Under the pieces are notes generated by a model. It saw nothing but the letters and a program-made list of their open reading frames with translations, did not search any database and was not told the DNA's origin. The position numbers and the translations under genes are program-made. Positions 34,151-42,259 of a stretch of 43,757 nt of DNA are shown in pieces. Source of the stretch: a candidate division BRC1 bacterium HGW-BRC1-1 (GTDB lineage: Bacteria > Sumerlaeota > Sumerlaeia > Sumerlaeales > Sumerlaeaceae); assembly GCA_002842095.1 (NCBI GenBank), contig PHCB01000008.1, forward strand, positions 273,231-316,987, in the 5' to 3' direction. Numbering within the stretch: the first letter of the stretch is position 1; the number at the start of each line of letters is the position of its first letter.

Positions 34151-35722
34151 ATGGCTCTATCGTTAAACCAGGTCCAGGCCCAGAAACAACTGCAGCGGCT
34201 TGTCATGACCCCCCAGATGCAGCAGTCGATTCAACTGCTGCAAATGACCTCCATGGAACTGGAGCAACTGGCTGAAATGGAAATGATGCAAAATCCATTT
34301 CTGGAAATGATGGAAGAAGACGATGATTCGGACGAGCGCGGCATAGCCGAAGAAGTCGAGGGAATTGCAGACGCTGAATCGAATGATGAGCGGTACGACT
34401 CGGACGAAGATTACTCCAGTCACGAGGATCGTGAGTTATCGAAAGACAACGACGCCGATCACTTGGAAGCCACTGCTTCCGAAGCCAAAACGTCCGAAGA
34501 CGATCAGTCTCTGAGTGCCGAGGAGACGGAGCGCTTCGGCGATGTGGACGTTGATTGGGACAACTATTACGATGGTTCAGAAGGCAAAGCATACACGCCC
34601 CCGAACCCAGACGAGGAAGATCGCGACTTTCAGGATTACGTATCGCAACCGGCAAGCCTGTACGATTCGTTGAAATGGCAGCTTGGGATCTCTTCCTTGA
34701 GCGGTCTCGACCTGAAGGTGGGTGAGTTCATTATCGGGAGCATCGATGATGACGGTTACATGCGCCTTCCCCTGGAAGAAATCGCTACAGCAACGGGTGC
34801 CGATGTCGATCGCGTTGGGGGAGTGTTACGCGTAATTCAAAGTTTTGATCCCGTGGGTGTTGCTGCCCGGGATCTGGTGGAATGCCTCATTCTGCAACTC
34901 GAGGCCATGGGAGAGAAAGATCCACAAGTTTACGACATCGTGCGAAATCACCTCGATACCCTTCAGCGCAAGAAGTTCAAAGAACTCGCAAAACTGCTCA
35001 ATGTTGATGAATCCGAAGTGCGTGCGGTCTTTCTAAGGATCGGGCATCTTGAACCGATGCCCGGGCGATCGCGTACTTCGTCGGAAGTTCGCTACGCACT
35101 GCCGGATGTAATGGTTCGTGGTGTTGATGATCGTTATGTGGTTTTCCTGAATGAAGGCAGAATGTCAGGCCTTCGGTTGAACGATTATTACCGCCAGTTG
35201 CTGACCACCCCCGACATGTTCACACCCAAGGAGAAGGACTTCGCTCAGGAAAAGCTGAAGTCTGCCGTGTGGCTTTTGAAGAATATCGAAAAGCGAAAGA
35301 ACACGATTCTCAAAGTCAGCGAAGCCATCATGGATTTCCAGAAGGAGTTCCTTGAGAAGGGAACACCCGGCCTCAAACCCCTTACGTTGCGGGAAGTTGC
35401 GGAGGTGGTGGGTATGCATGAGTCGACGGTGGCTCGCGTGACGACGGGGAAGTATATCGATACGCCTCGCGGGGTTTTTGAGTTGAAGTACTTCTTTAGC
35501 CCCGGCCTCCAAACCGACTCGGGCGAGGACGCGAGCAGCACTTCCATCAAGGATATGCTGGCACGCATGATCGGGAACGAGAATCCTGCCAAGCCACTAA
35601 ACGATCAACGCTTGTCCGAAATGTTGCAGGAACAGGGCGTAACCATTGCGCGGCGTACGGTTGCAAAATACCGGGAGCAGCTCCGCATCCTTCCTGCGAA
35701 ATTGCGTAAACAGGTAGACTGA
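34151..35722 (+). CDS. rpoN: RNA polymerase sigma-54 factor
   Basis: Alternative sigma factor that recognises -24/-12 promoters and needs enhancer-binding ATPases. Region I is Gln-rich (LNQVQAQKQLQRLVMTPQMQ), region II is very acidic (about 55-160), the core-binding domain follows (about 165-340), then the helix-turn-helix (TLREVAEVVGMHESTVARV) and the RpoN box ARRTVAKYRE at 500-509. The length (523 aa) is usual. A possible sigma-54 promoter and an inverted repeat TTGCCCC/GGGGCAA (34050-34056 and 34075-34081) lie upstream. No enhancer-binding protein is in the window. It ends 5 bases from the convergent DUF512 gene, where a short ACTCTC/GAGAGT hairpin (35724-35741) without a T-run lies. Confidence 0.97.
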   Translation: MALSLNQVQAQKQLQRLVMTPQMQQSIQLLQMTSMELEQLAEMEMMQNPFLEMMEEDDDSDERGIAEEVEGIADAESNDERYDSDEDYSSHEDRELSKDNDADHLEATASEAKTSEDDQSLSAEETERFGDVDVDWDNYYDGSEGKAYTPPNPDEEDRDFQDYVSQPASLYDSLKWQLGISSLSGLDLKVGEFIIGSIDDDGYMRLPLEEIATATGADVDRVGGVLRVIQSFDPVGVAARDLVECLILQLEAMGEKDPQVYDIVRNHLDTLQRKKFKELAKLLNVDESEVRAVFLRIGHLEPMPGRSRTSSEVRYALPDVMVRGVDDRYVVFLNEGRMSGLRLNDYYRQLLTTPDMFTPKEKDFAQEKLKSAVWLLKNIEKRKNTILKVSEAIMDFQKEFLEKGTPGLKPLTLREVAEVVGMHESTVARVTTGKYIDTPRGVFELKYFFSPGLQTDSGEDASSTSIKDMLARMIGNENPAKPLNDQRLSEMLQEQGVTIARRTVAKYREQLRILPAKLRKQVD

Positions 35723-35727
35723 AACTC

Positions 35728-37083
35728 TCAGGAAAGAGAGTCCAGGGTCGCGTGCGCGATGTCCGCGGCGGTATCGCCACCCGTTACGATTTCAGCGCCG
35801 GTGCGTTCGCGCAGTTCAGCCAAGGTAACGTCATCGAGAAACCGCTTGTCCCATGCTCGTAGCGCATTGTCCGGGATGATATAGCGATCAAAACCGGGAT
35901 TATCCCTGATGGCCCGTTCGAAATCCGCTCCGGGCAGAAGTCCCGTTACGGTGATGCCCTCCCCGAAGAGCGTGTTGGTTACCGTCAATATTTCAAGTTC
36001 GAGGTTTTTAACGCGTTCATTTATCCGTTCGACCAGCCGCCCAATAACCTTCGCACCCATGGCAGTGGTGATGGCGGCCACGCGCCGGCGGGATGGTAAT
36101 TCTTCCGGCAAAGATTCCAGAAGCTCATCCAGTTCGCTGTAGAGACGATAATACATCCCGACGCCGTTGGCGAGCTGGGGAATTTCGGGATAGCGATCGT
36201 AGGAAGGCGGTTCAAGGCCGGCGATCAAAAAGAATTCATCGCTGGGAAACACGACCGGATAACCCACCTTCCGACGGGTTCGCCCCTGAAGTTTGGAAAT
36301 TATGGGAAGAAAGGCTTTCGCATATTCGGGCGTTACGGGTGGAAGCTGGGGAAGCCTCGCCCGGTGGGACGTCATGCCGAGTGGGACCACCGCAACGGAT
36401 TCCAGCATGGGGTGGAGCGTCGCCAGATCGGCAACCGTTTGGTCCAGAACTTTGCCGTCATTGATGCCGGGGCACAGCACAATCTGTGCATGAATTGCGA
36501 TACCCTTGGAGGTGAGGCGCTTGAGCAGCGGCATGATGGGAGTGATGTTCGGCTTGGCGAGCAGACGCTCACGCACCGCTGTATCCGTGGCGTGAATGCT
36601 GAAAAAAATGGGCGAGAGTTTCATGGTCTCAATCCGTTTCAGATCAGCGGGGGAGAGGTTTGTTCCGGTTATGTAGTTCCCGTAAAGGAACGAAAGGCGA
36701 TAATCCTCGTCCTTGATGTAAAGCTCGCGCCGCATTCCCGACGGAAGTTGATGCACGAAACAAAACACACAGTAGTTCGTGCATCGCTTTATCTCAAAAG
36801 GTTCAACCTCGAGACCGAGCCGTTCGTGAAAGGCCTTGTGGGCGGTGCTGCGCAAGGGCTTTGCATCGGGCGGGGAATTCGCCGGAAGCCACTCCACTGT
36901 GAGCCTTTCCGCCGCACTGTGGAACCAGACATCAATCACATCGGAAATGGGATGGCGGTTGATCGAAAGTAGTCGATCTCCCGGTGCCATCTTCAACCGC
37001 GCGCCGAGACTGTTGGGCTCCACATGTAACACCGTCACACCGGGGACGACCGCGGGTGATGGTGAGGTGGTTAACGACGGCAC
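35728..37083 (-). CDS. PDZ/radical-SAM/DUF512 protein
   Basis: A 451-aa protein with three parts: an N-terminal PDZ-like segment (about 14-70, GARLKMAPGDRLLSINRHPI), a radical-SAM-type motif CTNYCVFC (CxxxCxxC), and a C-terminal DUF512 domain. LYIKDEDYRLSFLYGNYIT is a family hallmark; DUF512 proteins are conserved in many phyla, and their substrate is not known to me. The start is GTG, 3 bases past the resB stop, so it is likely translated together with resB. The link with cytochrome c maturation is position only. The last residues (GGDTAADIAHATLDSL) complete the expected C-terminus. Confidence 0.87.
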   Translation of the reverse strand: MPSLTTSPSPAVVPGVTVLHVEPNSLGARLKMAPGDRLLSINRHPISDVIDVWFHSAAERLTVEWLPANSPPDAKPLRSTAHKAFHERLGLEVEPFEIKRCTNYCVFCFVHQLPSGMRRELYIKDEDYRLSFLYGNYITGTNLSPADLKRIETMKLSPIFFSIHATDTAVRERLLAKPNITPIMPLLKRLTSKGIAIHAQIVLCPGINDGKVLDQTVADLATLHPMLESVAVVPLGMTSHRARLPQLPPVTPEYAKAFLPIISKLQGRTRRKVGYPVVFPSDEFFLIAGLEPPSYDRYPEIPQLANGVGMYYRLYSELDELLESLPEELPSRRRVAAITTAMGAKVIGRLVERINERVKNLELEILTVTNTLFGEGITVTGLLPGADFERAIRDNPGFDRYIIPDNALRAWDKRFLDDVTLAELRERTGAEIVTGGDTAADIAHATLDSLS

Positions 37084-37086
37084 AGG

Positions 37087-38973
37087 TCAGGTAACCTTTT
37101 GACTGTCTGCCAGGGCGGCCATGCGGTGGACCAAACGGTCAAATTCACGGTGGGCGGGTGGCGATGTTCCACGAACCCGCGTGGCGAGAAGAAGCGCTCC
37201 TGACTTTTCATCGAGGAAAGCCCATGTTTCGCGATAGGGAATAAGAAACGCCATCATGGCGCCGATAAGAATGATGATGCTTCCCGTATAAAGCCACAGC
37301 ACGCTTGGGTCTTTCATAAAACCAAGGAATGAAACGTTGCCTTTAACCGTGCCCAGATAAGTCACACGATACCTGGCATTTTCGCCGCCGGTCGCAGCAG
37401 CGGACGAGGACGCCCCGCCATCTTGCTGGGTAGCTGTGGTTAATTCGGTTTCGGACGCGGAAGTGGTCGTGACGTCTGAGACGAGGGGCGAATCAAGAAG
37501 TGAGGGGGAGACCTCTTTCAATTCGAGAAGCGAGCCGGGTTTAACCCAGAATTCACCGAGGGTTGTGGCCGGGTCTTTCTGCGACACCAGAAGTTTTATT
37601 TCGTAATCCATCAAACCCCCGGTTCCCGTGGCTCCCTCACGCATGCGATATTCGACAAATTGCACAGCCATTTCGGGATGAACCTGACCCGCTATGCTTT
37701 GCGCCTCTGGTCGCAGAAACGCCCATTGAGCGCCGTTCGATTTGCCGTTTTTAAAAAACATAATGAGTGTTGCGGGATTGTCGAACTTGTCGTCTGAAGT
37801 CGTCGGTTGACCGCTCTCGTCTATGCGGAAATTCGGAAACAATGCCGCGGGGAGCAGGGCATACTTCGAGGTTGCGAGCTCTTGCTCAAGGGCCGCCATG
37901 GGTGACGGCGAATTGTCACCCTGGCGGGGTGGGAGAATTTCCGATTGGACCGCACCCGTAGCAATTACGTTTTTTGCCGCGAGGTCAAGAATTTGAAAAG
38001 TTCCGTTAGGCCCGAAGTGATCGATTTGGAAAAACAGGTTCTGAGATTTGGGTAGAAGCACTCGCACCGGATCGCCGGGACTGGCATCCAGTTCGACAGC
38101 AGCCCCCGACTCCATATCTGTCACCCGGTAATGGCCCCGGATAATTCTGTCGCTATCGCTGAAGCTGTTCTGAGTAACCTTGAACCCCTTGTATTTCAAG
38201 GGATTGGTCATGTTAACTTCAGCGATCTGGGTGTGGTCTCCGTCACGCAACTCGATCAATGTCGAGTAATACCGAGCCACTGAACTGTTCGGGTGATAAT
38301 CTGCCCGGAAATCCAGATTGCGAAGGGTGAACGGCATCTGTCGTTGGCGAAGGTTGTCGGACGTACTTCCCTTGAGACGGTCGATTCGTGTAAAGTATGT
38401 GGCATGACTCTCTGCCTCGGGAAGAACGATCGTCGAATCAAAGACTCCGAACCCGAGGTCGTCGGCAAGAATGCGGTAGAACCCCGCCGTCATGGTCCAA
38501 AGGAGGCCGATGTGGATGATTGTAGCGCCACATCGCCCGAGGAGACCCCGCTGGGAATACCACGCTGCACCCTTGCGATGGGTAACACTGTAAAAACGGC
38601 GCAGTTCCTGGTCAACCAGCTCAGCGTCAGGGGCTGGCGTGATCGTGGCGGAATGCTGGGAAGCCTCATAAAATGCGGGGGTCGCGATGGTGTTCTTCTT
38701 TTGGCGTAGCGTGAGGGCAATATAGGATTTCTCCCACGAGCAGAGGACCAGGTTTACAAGCAGAAGGCCCATGAGACCAAGAAACCAAGTCGTGTGGAAA
38801 ATGTACTCCCGGCCAAAATCGATCCCCATGTGTGCGTCGGCCCCGATAATCGACCCCGCAATGCAAGCAATGGCAATGAGGGCAATGAGAACAATGCCCA
38901 GTCGGAGCGAGGATAGAAATTTCAAAATGGGCGCCACAAAGTTCTCATTTCGCACGATGGTAATGGGGACCAA
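37087..38973 (-). CDS. resB: ResB-like cytochrome c biogenesis protein
   Basis: Membrane protein of the system II cytochrome c maturation pathway, which with CcsA/ResC delivers haem to apocytochromes. The 628 aa have TM segments near 20-45, 58-78 and 150-170 and a last one near 570-590, with a large periplasmic domain in between. Typical: LSSLRLGIVLIALIAIACIAG at the N-terminus and, near the end of the soluble part, NPLKYKGFKVTQNSF. The start is TTG (38971-38973); in-frame GTGs at codons 7 and 13 are alternatives. ccsA is not adjacent. A low-complexity Ser/Thr/Ala stretch (about 495-530) is unusual. The DUF512 gene follows 3 bases after the stop. Confidence 0.85.
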   Translation of the reverse strand: MVPITIVRNENFVAPILKFLSSLRLGIVLIALIAIACIAGSIIGADAHMGIDFGREYIFHTTWFLGLMGLLLVNLVLCSWEKSYIALTLRQKKNTIATPAFYEASQHSATITPAPDAELVDQELRRFYSVTHRKGAAWYSQRGLLGRCGATIIHIGLLWTMTAGFYRILADDLGFGVFDSTIVLPEAESHATYFTRIDRLKGSTSDNLRQRQMPFTLRNLDFRADYHPNSSVARYYSTLIELRDGDHTQIAEVNMTNPLKYKGFKVTQNSFSDSDRIIRGHYRVTDMESGAAVELDASPGDPVRVLLPKSQNLFFQIDHFGPNGTFQILDLAAKNVIATGAVQSEILPPRQGDNSPSPMAALEQELATSKYALLPAALFPNFRIDESGQPTTSDDKFDNPATLIMFFKNGKSNGAQWAFLRPEAQSIAGQVHPEMAVQFVEYRMREGATGTGGLMDYEIKLLVSQKDPATTLGEFWVKPGSLLELKEVSPSLLDSPLVSDVTTTSASETELTTATQQDGGASSSAAATGGENARYRVTYLGTVKGNVSFLGFMKDPSVLWLYTGSIIILIGAMMAFLIPYRETWAFLDEKSGALLLATRVRGTSPPAHREFDRLVHRMAALADSQKVT

Positions 38974-39114
38974 AACAATAGAGTTTCCCCGCGGAATTAC
39001 CCCAAGGCTATAATATATTCCGATATGGGGAAGAGGCTCATTTTCTAGTTGTTAAATTGTGGTGATCAGCGTGAGGTTTTACCAGAAGCATAAGTTCAGA
39101 ATGAGGATTTTACG

Positions 39115-40449
39115 ATGAAGAGTCGGTTGCTTTTCCATATAGCCTTGGGCGCGTTGATTTTCTCTTGTTCAGCGGGCTTTTCTCAGGATACCGGCGGGGG
39201 CGATACTGGCGGCGGGAATACGGGTGGCGGGAGTACAGGCGGCGGTACTGGAGGCACTGGCGGCGGCGGCAATTCTATTGATTATCCTTCACTCGGAGCC
39301 GCCCAAGCATGGTTTGGTCAGCGCGGTGGAGGCCGGTGGAGTGATCCCATACTTCCCAACGGTGGTAGCACGGGTGCCATGGTGCTTCGTCCCAATAACG
39401 TGGCCGGAAATCCTCCTTCTTTTGTCTTCCCCTCAGGTGCCTTAATTGCCAAACCTAAGAACTTGATCGCGACCCCCAGCGGAAGTTCGAAGGGGCTTCC
39501 AAATGCTCGCGACATGAAGGAGATGACTGCCGAAGAACGGTTGAACGCTAACGCGCAACAACTCGCGGTGACCTCTCCCGTTGCCCAAAAAGCGCTTGCA
39601 AAACTTTCTAACGCCCCAACCACCGCGGGCAATTTTGTGGTCTCGATGATTGCCCGGCCAGAAAACAAAAAATCTGGCGAGTCGGCTATGGCAGCTGCGC
39701 AACTCCTCGTAGCCCTGCCCACCCGTGACGTGGCTCGGCTCTTCACCCACCCCACGGGCGATGTTTCCAACATGCAACTTGCGGACTTTTATACGCAAAA
39801 ACTGCAGGATCTGGCCGGAACCGAACCCCTGGCATTTTCCGGTCGGAAGTTAGTGGTCATCACTGCCCAGGGAGACTCGGCAACATCGTTGCGCGCCGGA
39901 GCTTCGCAGCGTCTCGAAATTGCAGACCTCACCCCGGCGCAGGCGCTGGAACAGATCCTAACAGGTGAAATTCAAAATCCCTCCATTGAGGGAATGAAGA
40001 ATACAGCCATTCAAGTTCTGGCTCAGCAGGATAGTTCCATCTGGCTTCACACAACGGCCGGTTCGGCTTCCGCGCTACCACATCTCAAAGCGGCTTCTGA
40101 AAGCGGGCAATCCGCTGGCAATCCATCGGAAGAACTGCTGGCTCGCGCAACAATCGTTTATAGTGGTGATTCCGGAGTACAAGCGGTGCAGGTTCCGACT
40201 GCCTCTCGGGCTGGACTAAGTCTCACGCTGGCCGATCTCCAGCAGACAGCCCTCGACCAACCCGCGTTGTCGGATATCGAGTGCATCGCTGAAGCAGCAC
40301 ATCCGCAGATGCTCGTTGCGGCCGTTAAAGATTCGGCTGACGCATCTTTGGCGGTGACTAAACTGAAAGCCAATCCTTGGTACGGAGAGAACGCTTCTTA
40401 CCTCGTGCTGCTCCAACACGAGAAGGGCACGGAACTCCTGCTCTACTAA
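39115..40449 (+). CDS. Secreted protein with N-terminal Gly-rich repeats, unknown
   Basis: A 444-aa protein with a signal peptide (LLFHIALGALIFSCSAGFSQ). C18 could be a lipobox cysteine (IFSC), but Phe at -2 is poor, so ordinary cleavage near residue 22 is equally possible. Next comes a Gly/Thr-rich linker (25-53) of GGG[DNST]T units. The remaining 390 residues resemble no known family and look mixed alpha/beta, with few Cys. The start is supported by GAGG 8 nt upstream. A perfect TATAAT lies at 39009-39014, about 100 bases upstream, but without a good -35. A strong terminator follows, so it is a monocistronic, probably well-expressed gene. Confidence 0.7.
   Translation: MKSRLLFHIALGALIFSCSAGFSQDTGGGDTGGGNTGGGSTGGGTGGTGGGGNSIDYPSLGAAQAWFGQRGGGRWSDPILPNGGSTGAMVLRPNNVAGNPPSFVFPSGALIAKPKNLIATPSGSSKGLPNARDMKEMTAEERLNANAQQLAVTSPVAQKALAKLSNAPTTAGNFVVSMIARPENKKSGESAMAAAQLLVALPTRDVARLFTHPTGDVSNMQLADFYTQKLQDLAGTEPLAFSGRKLVVITAQGDSATSLRAGASQRLEIADLTPAQALEQILTGEIQNPSIEGMKNTAIQVLAQQDSSIWLHTTAGSASALPHLKAASESGQSAGNPSEELLARATIVYSGDSGVQAVQVPTASRAGLSLTLADLQQTALDQPALSDIECIAEAAHPQMLVAAVKDSADASLAVTKLKANPWYGENASYLVLLQHEKGTELLLY
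39187..39273 (+). repeat. Gly-rich coding repeat
   Basis: Imperfect 12- to 15-base units encode DTGGG, NTGGG, STGGG and GTGG. Units differ by point changes and keep the frame, so the tract could expand or shrink by slippage without breaking the gene. Confidence 0.6.
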
Positions 40450-40476
40450 TCCAGAGAAACAATCGATCTAATCCCG

Positions 40477-40513
40477 TCGCCTGCCTTCTTCAAGAGGGCA
40501 GGCGATTTTATTT
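40477..40513 (+). terminator. Intrinsic terminator after the Gly-rich protein gene
   Basis: TCGCCTGCC (40477-40485) pairs with GGCAGGCGA (40497-40505), nine perfect pairs, followed by TTTTATTT. It lies 27 bases past the stop codon and is oriented for the plus strand. Confidence 0.9.
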
Positions 40514-40538
40514 GGGTTACTTATCAGGCAAAATATTT

Positions 40539-41294
40539 CTAAAGGAATTTGCCTGCCAGCCACTCAGAAATGACATTTTCGAACTTGTTCACTACCAGGG
40601 TTTTTCCATCATCGCCCTGAACGATAACCATATCATAGCGCATCAGGTTCCGATGTAGAAATATTTCTGATTCAAAATATCCAACCACCAGGGCGCGTTT
40701 CCCCGATCGAAGCTTCACGACAGCCGATGCGTTCGGGTCTCCATTCAGCTCACGATACCCTTCAACATCCTCAACCAAACCACCCGCCCGTAGTCGATCG
40801 ATGACCAGATCGCACCTGCTCGGGGCGTTGGTCGAAACAGGCAGGGGGGCGGACCCCATTCCAGGGTATTGAGGCAGGGGAGAGACTCCGTCCTCATCCA
40901 CCTCGTCTTCCAGATCGTCCAACGCTTGCAGGACTGATGCATTGAGCATTGTGATCTCGGACCTGTTATTGATGCCCGCATCATTTTCAAGCCTGCTCAA
41001 TTCTGCCGCCAGTGTGGCCTCGTCCAGAGCTTCCTTCTGTCGAATCGCTCCCAGCTTCTCGCGAGCGAACCAGACGCTATATCCGATAACTCCGACCACG
41101 AGGATAAGGATGAAAATTTGAAAGAGGTCCAAAAGTGGACTGCCCGTGTTTGCCGGTGGATCAGCAATCGGCTGGTCCGCGAGTGGTGCCGGCTGAGCAG
41201 CAGCCAATGAGCACAGGCATGCAAGGATCACACCCTGGAGAAGGCTGAAAGCAACTTTTAGCGATAGAGGATCAGGGACACGACGATGAGCCAT
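40539..41294 (-). CDS. Membrane protein of unknown function
   Basis: A 251-aa protein with a signal-like N-terminus (residues 12-33) ending in SLAAAQ, a second hydrophobic segment (about 58-75, LFQIFILILVVGVIGYSVWF), a charged, partly coiled-coil segment (80-130) and a C-terminal domain (about 165-251: CDLVIDRLRAGGLVEDVEG, YFESEIFLHRNLMRYD). No family was recognised. The start lies inside the upstream UbiA-family gene, overlapping its 3' end by 37 bases, so the two are likely coupled. The signal peptide supports this start. Confidence 0.65.
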   Translation of the reverse strand: MAHRRVPDPLSLKVAFSLLQGVILACLCSLAAAQPAPLADQPIADPPANTGSPLLDLFQIFILILVVGVIGYSVWFAREKLGAIRQKEALDEATLAAELSRLENDAGINNRSEITMLNASVLQALDDLEDEVDEDGVSPLPQYPGMGSAPLPVSTNAPSRCDLVIDRLRAGGLVEDVEGYRELNGDPNASAVVKLRSGKRALVVGYFESEIFLHRNLMRYDMVIVQGDDGKTLVVNKFENVISEWLAGKFL

Positions 41295-42238
41295 AAGATC
41301 ACGTTGATAATCAGGGCTGGGTCTTGCAAGAAAGTTGATTCCGGCGCACCCCCCTCGTCGCGTTTATAGACGAGGAAGAGATAGCGAAAGATTCCATACA
41401 AAACAAAGGGGAGCGTGTAAATCAGGTAAGGACCGCCGGGAAGAGTCGGTACGCCGATCGTGACATAAAGCGAGTATGAAACCACTGTTGCTGCGGTGGC
41501 CACGCTGACCATCTGGTCTAAAAAAGCAGGGGAGTAGTGCTCCAGCACGGGACGGTGATGTCCCGCATCATCGGACAACAATACCAGTTCATGGCGTCGT
41601 TTGCAGATGATGATAAAAAGTGCCAGGAAGAGAATGCAGGATATAAACCAGGGTGTGATTGCGATCTCCTCACCCGGCAACTCGATGGCTTTCACCCCTG
41701 CAATGGCTCTCAACACGAAACCCATTGCGACGATCATGAGATCAAGAATAACGACGTGCTTGAGCCAGATGGAATAGGCGAGCATGAGCACGAAGTAAAT
41801 CACCGCAAGGGAGGCGAATTCCCAATTGAGCATATAAGACCCCGCAAATGCCACTGCGGCCAGAATCCCGGCCGCAACATAGGCCACGGGAATGGGAAGA
41901 CGACCAGATGCAATGGGCCGTTTACATTTGAGGGGATGAAGGCGGTCGCTGTCTGCATCGCGAATGTCGTTGATGATATAGATCACACCTGAAATCAGGC
42001 AAAACAAAACGAAACCCTCTACGGCGGATCGGACACGATCCGATTCGAAAAAGTGGCGCGAGAAAATCAACCCCGCAAACAGGAGCAGATTCTTGATCCA
42101 TTGCTTGGGGCGCATGGCCGCAAGGATCGCGCTTGGGATTTTCATGATGTCGGACACGCCGCGAACCATGGGACCAGAGGATGCTTGCTGCAACTCTTTT
42201 CGCCGTTGACGACTGGAATCCCCCAATCCAATATGCAT
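41258..42238 (-). CDS. UbiA prenyltransferase family, decaprenyl-phosphate phosphoribosyltransferase-like
   Basis: Integral membrane enzyme (326 aa) of the UbiA superfamily, with eight to nine helices. The motif RPKQWIKNLLLFA and NDIRDADSDRLHPLKCKRPIASG (the DxxxD metal and pyrophosphate site) match the branch that includes Rv3806c, which attaches phosphoribose from PRPP to polyprenyl phosphate. Whether it uses PRPP or an aromatic acceptor is inferred. The start used has GAGGG 4 nt upstream; ATGs at 42169 and 42145 are alternatives and would leave more room for the divergent promoters. The Na/Pi cotransporter gene diverges only 21 bases away. Confidence 0.8.
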   Translation of the reverse strand: MHIGLGDSSRQRRKELQQASSGPMVRGVSDIMKIPSAILAAMRPKQWIKNLLLFAGLIFSRHFFESDRVRSAVEGFVLFCLISGVIYIINDIRDADSDRLHPLKCKRPIASGRLPIPVAYVAAGILAAVAFAGSYMLNWEFASLAVIYFVLMLAYSIWLKHVVILDLMIVAMGFVLRAIAGVKAIELPGEEIAITPWFISCILFLALFIIICKRRHELVLLSDDAGHHRPVLEHYSPAFLDQMVSVATAATVVSYSLYVTIGVPTLPGGPYLIYTLPFVLYGIFRYLFLVYKRDEGGAPESTFLQDPALIINVILWLIVVSLILYR

Positions 42239-42259
42239 AATTCCCTCAGAAGGTTGGCA

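Noticed and set aside
35724-35741. A terminator between rpoN and the DUF512 gene
   Set aside because: The ACTCTC/GAGAGT stem has only six pairs and no T-run on the rpoN side.
39187-39273. The Gly-rich repeats as a CRISPR or tandem satellite
   Set aside because: Units are short, in frame and code for a Gly linker; no spacers are present.
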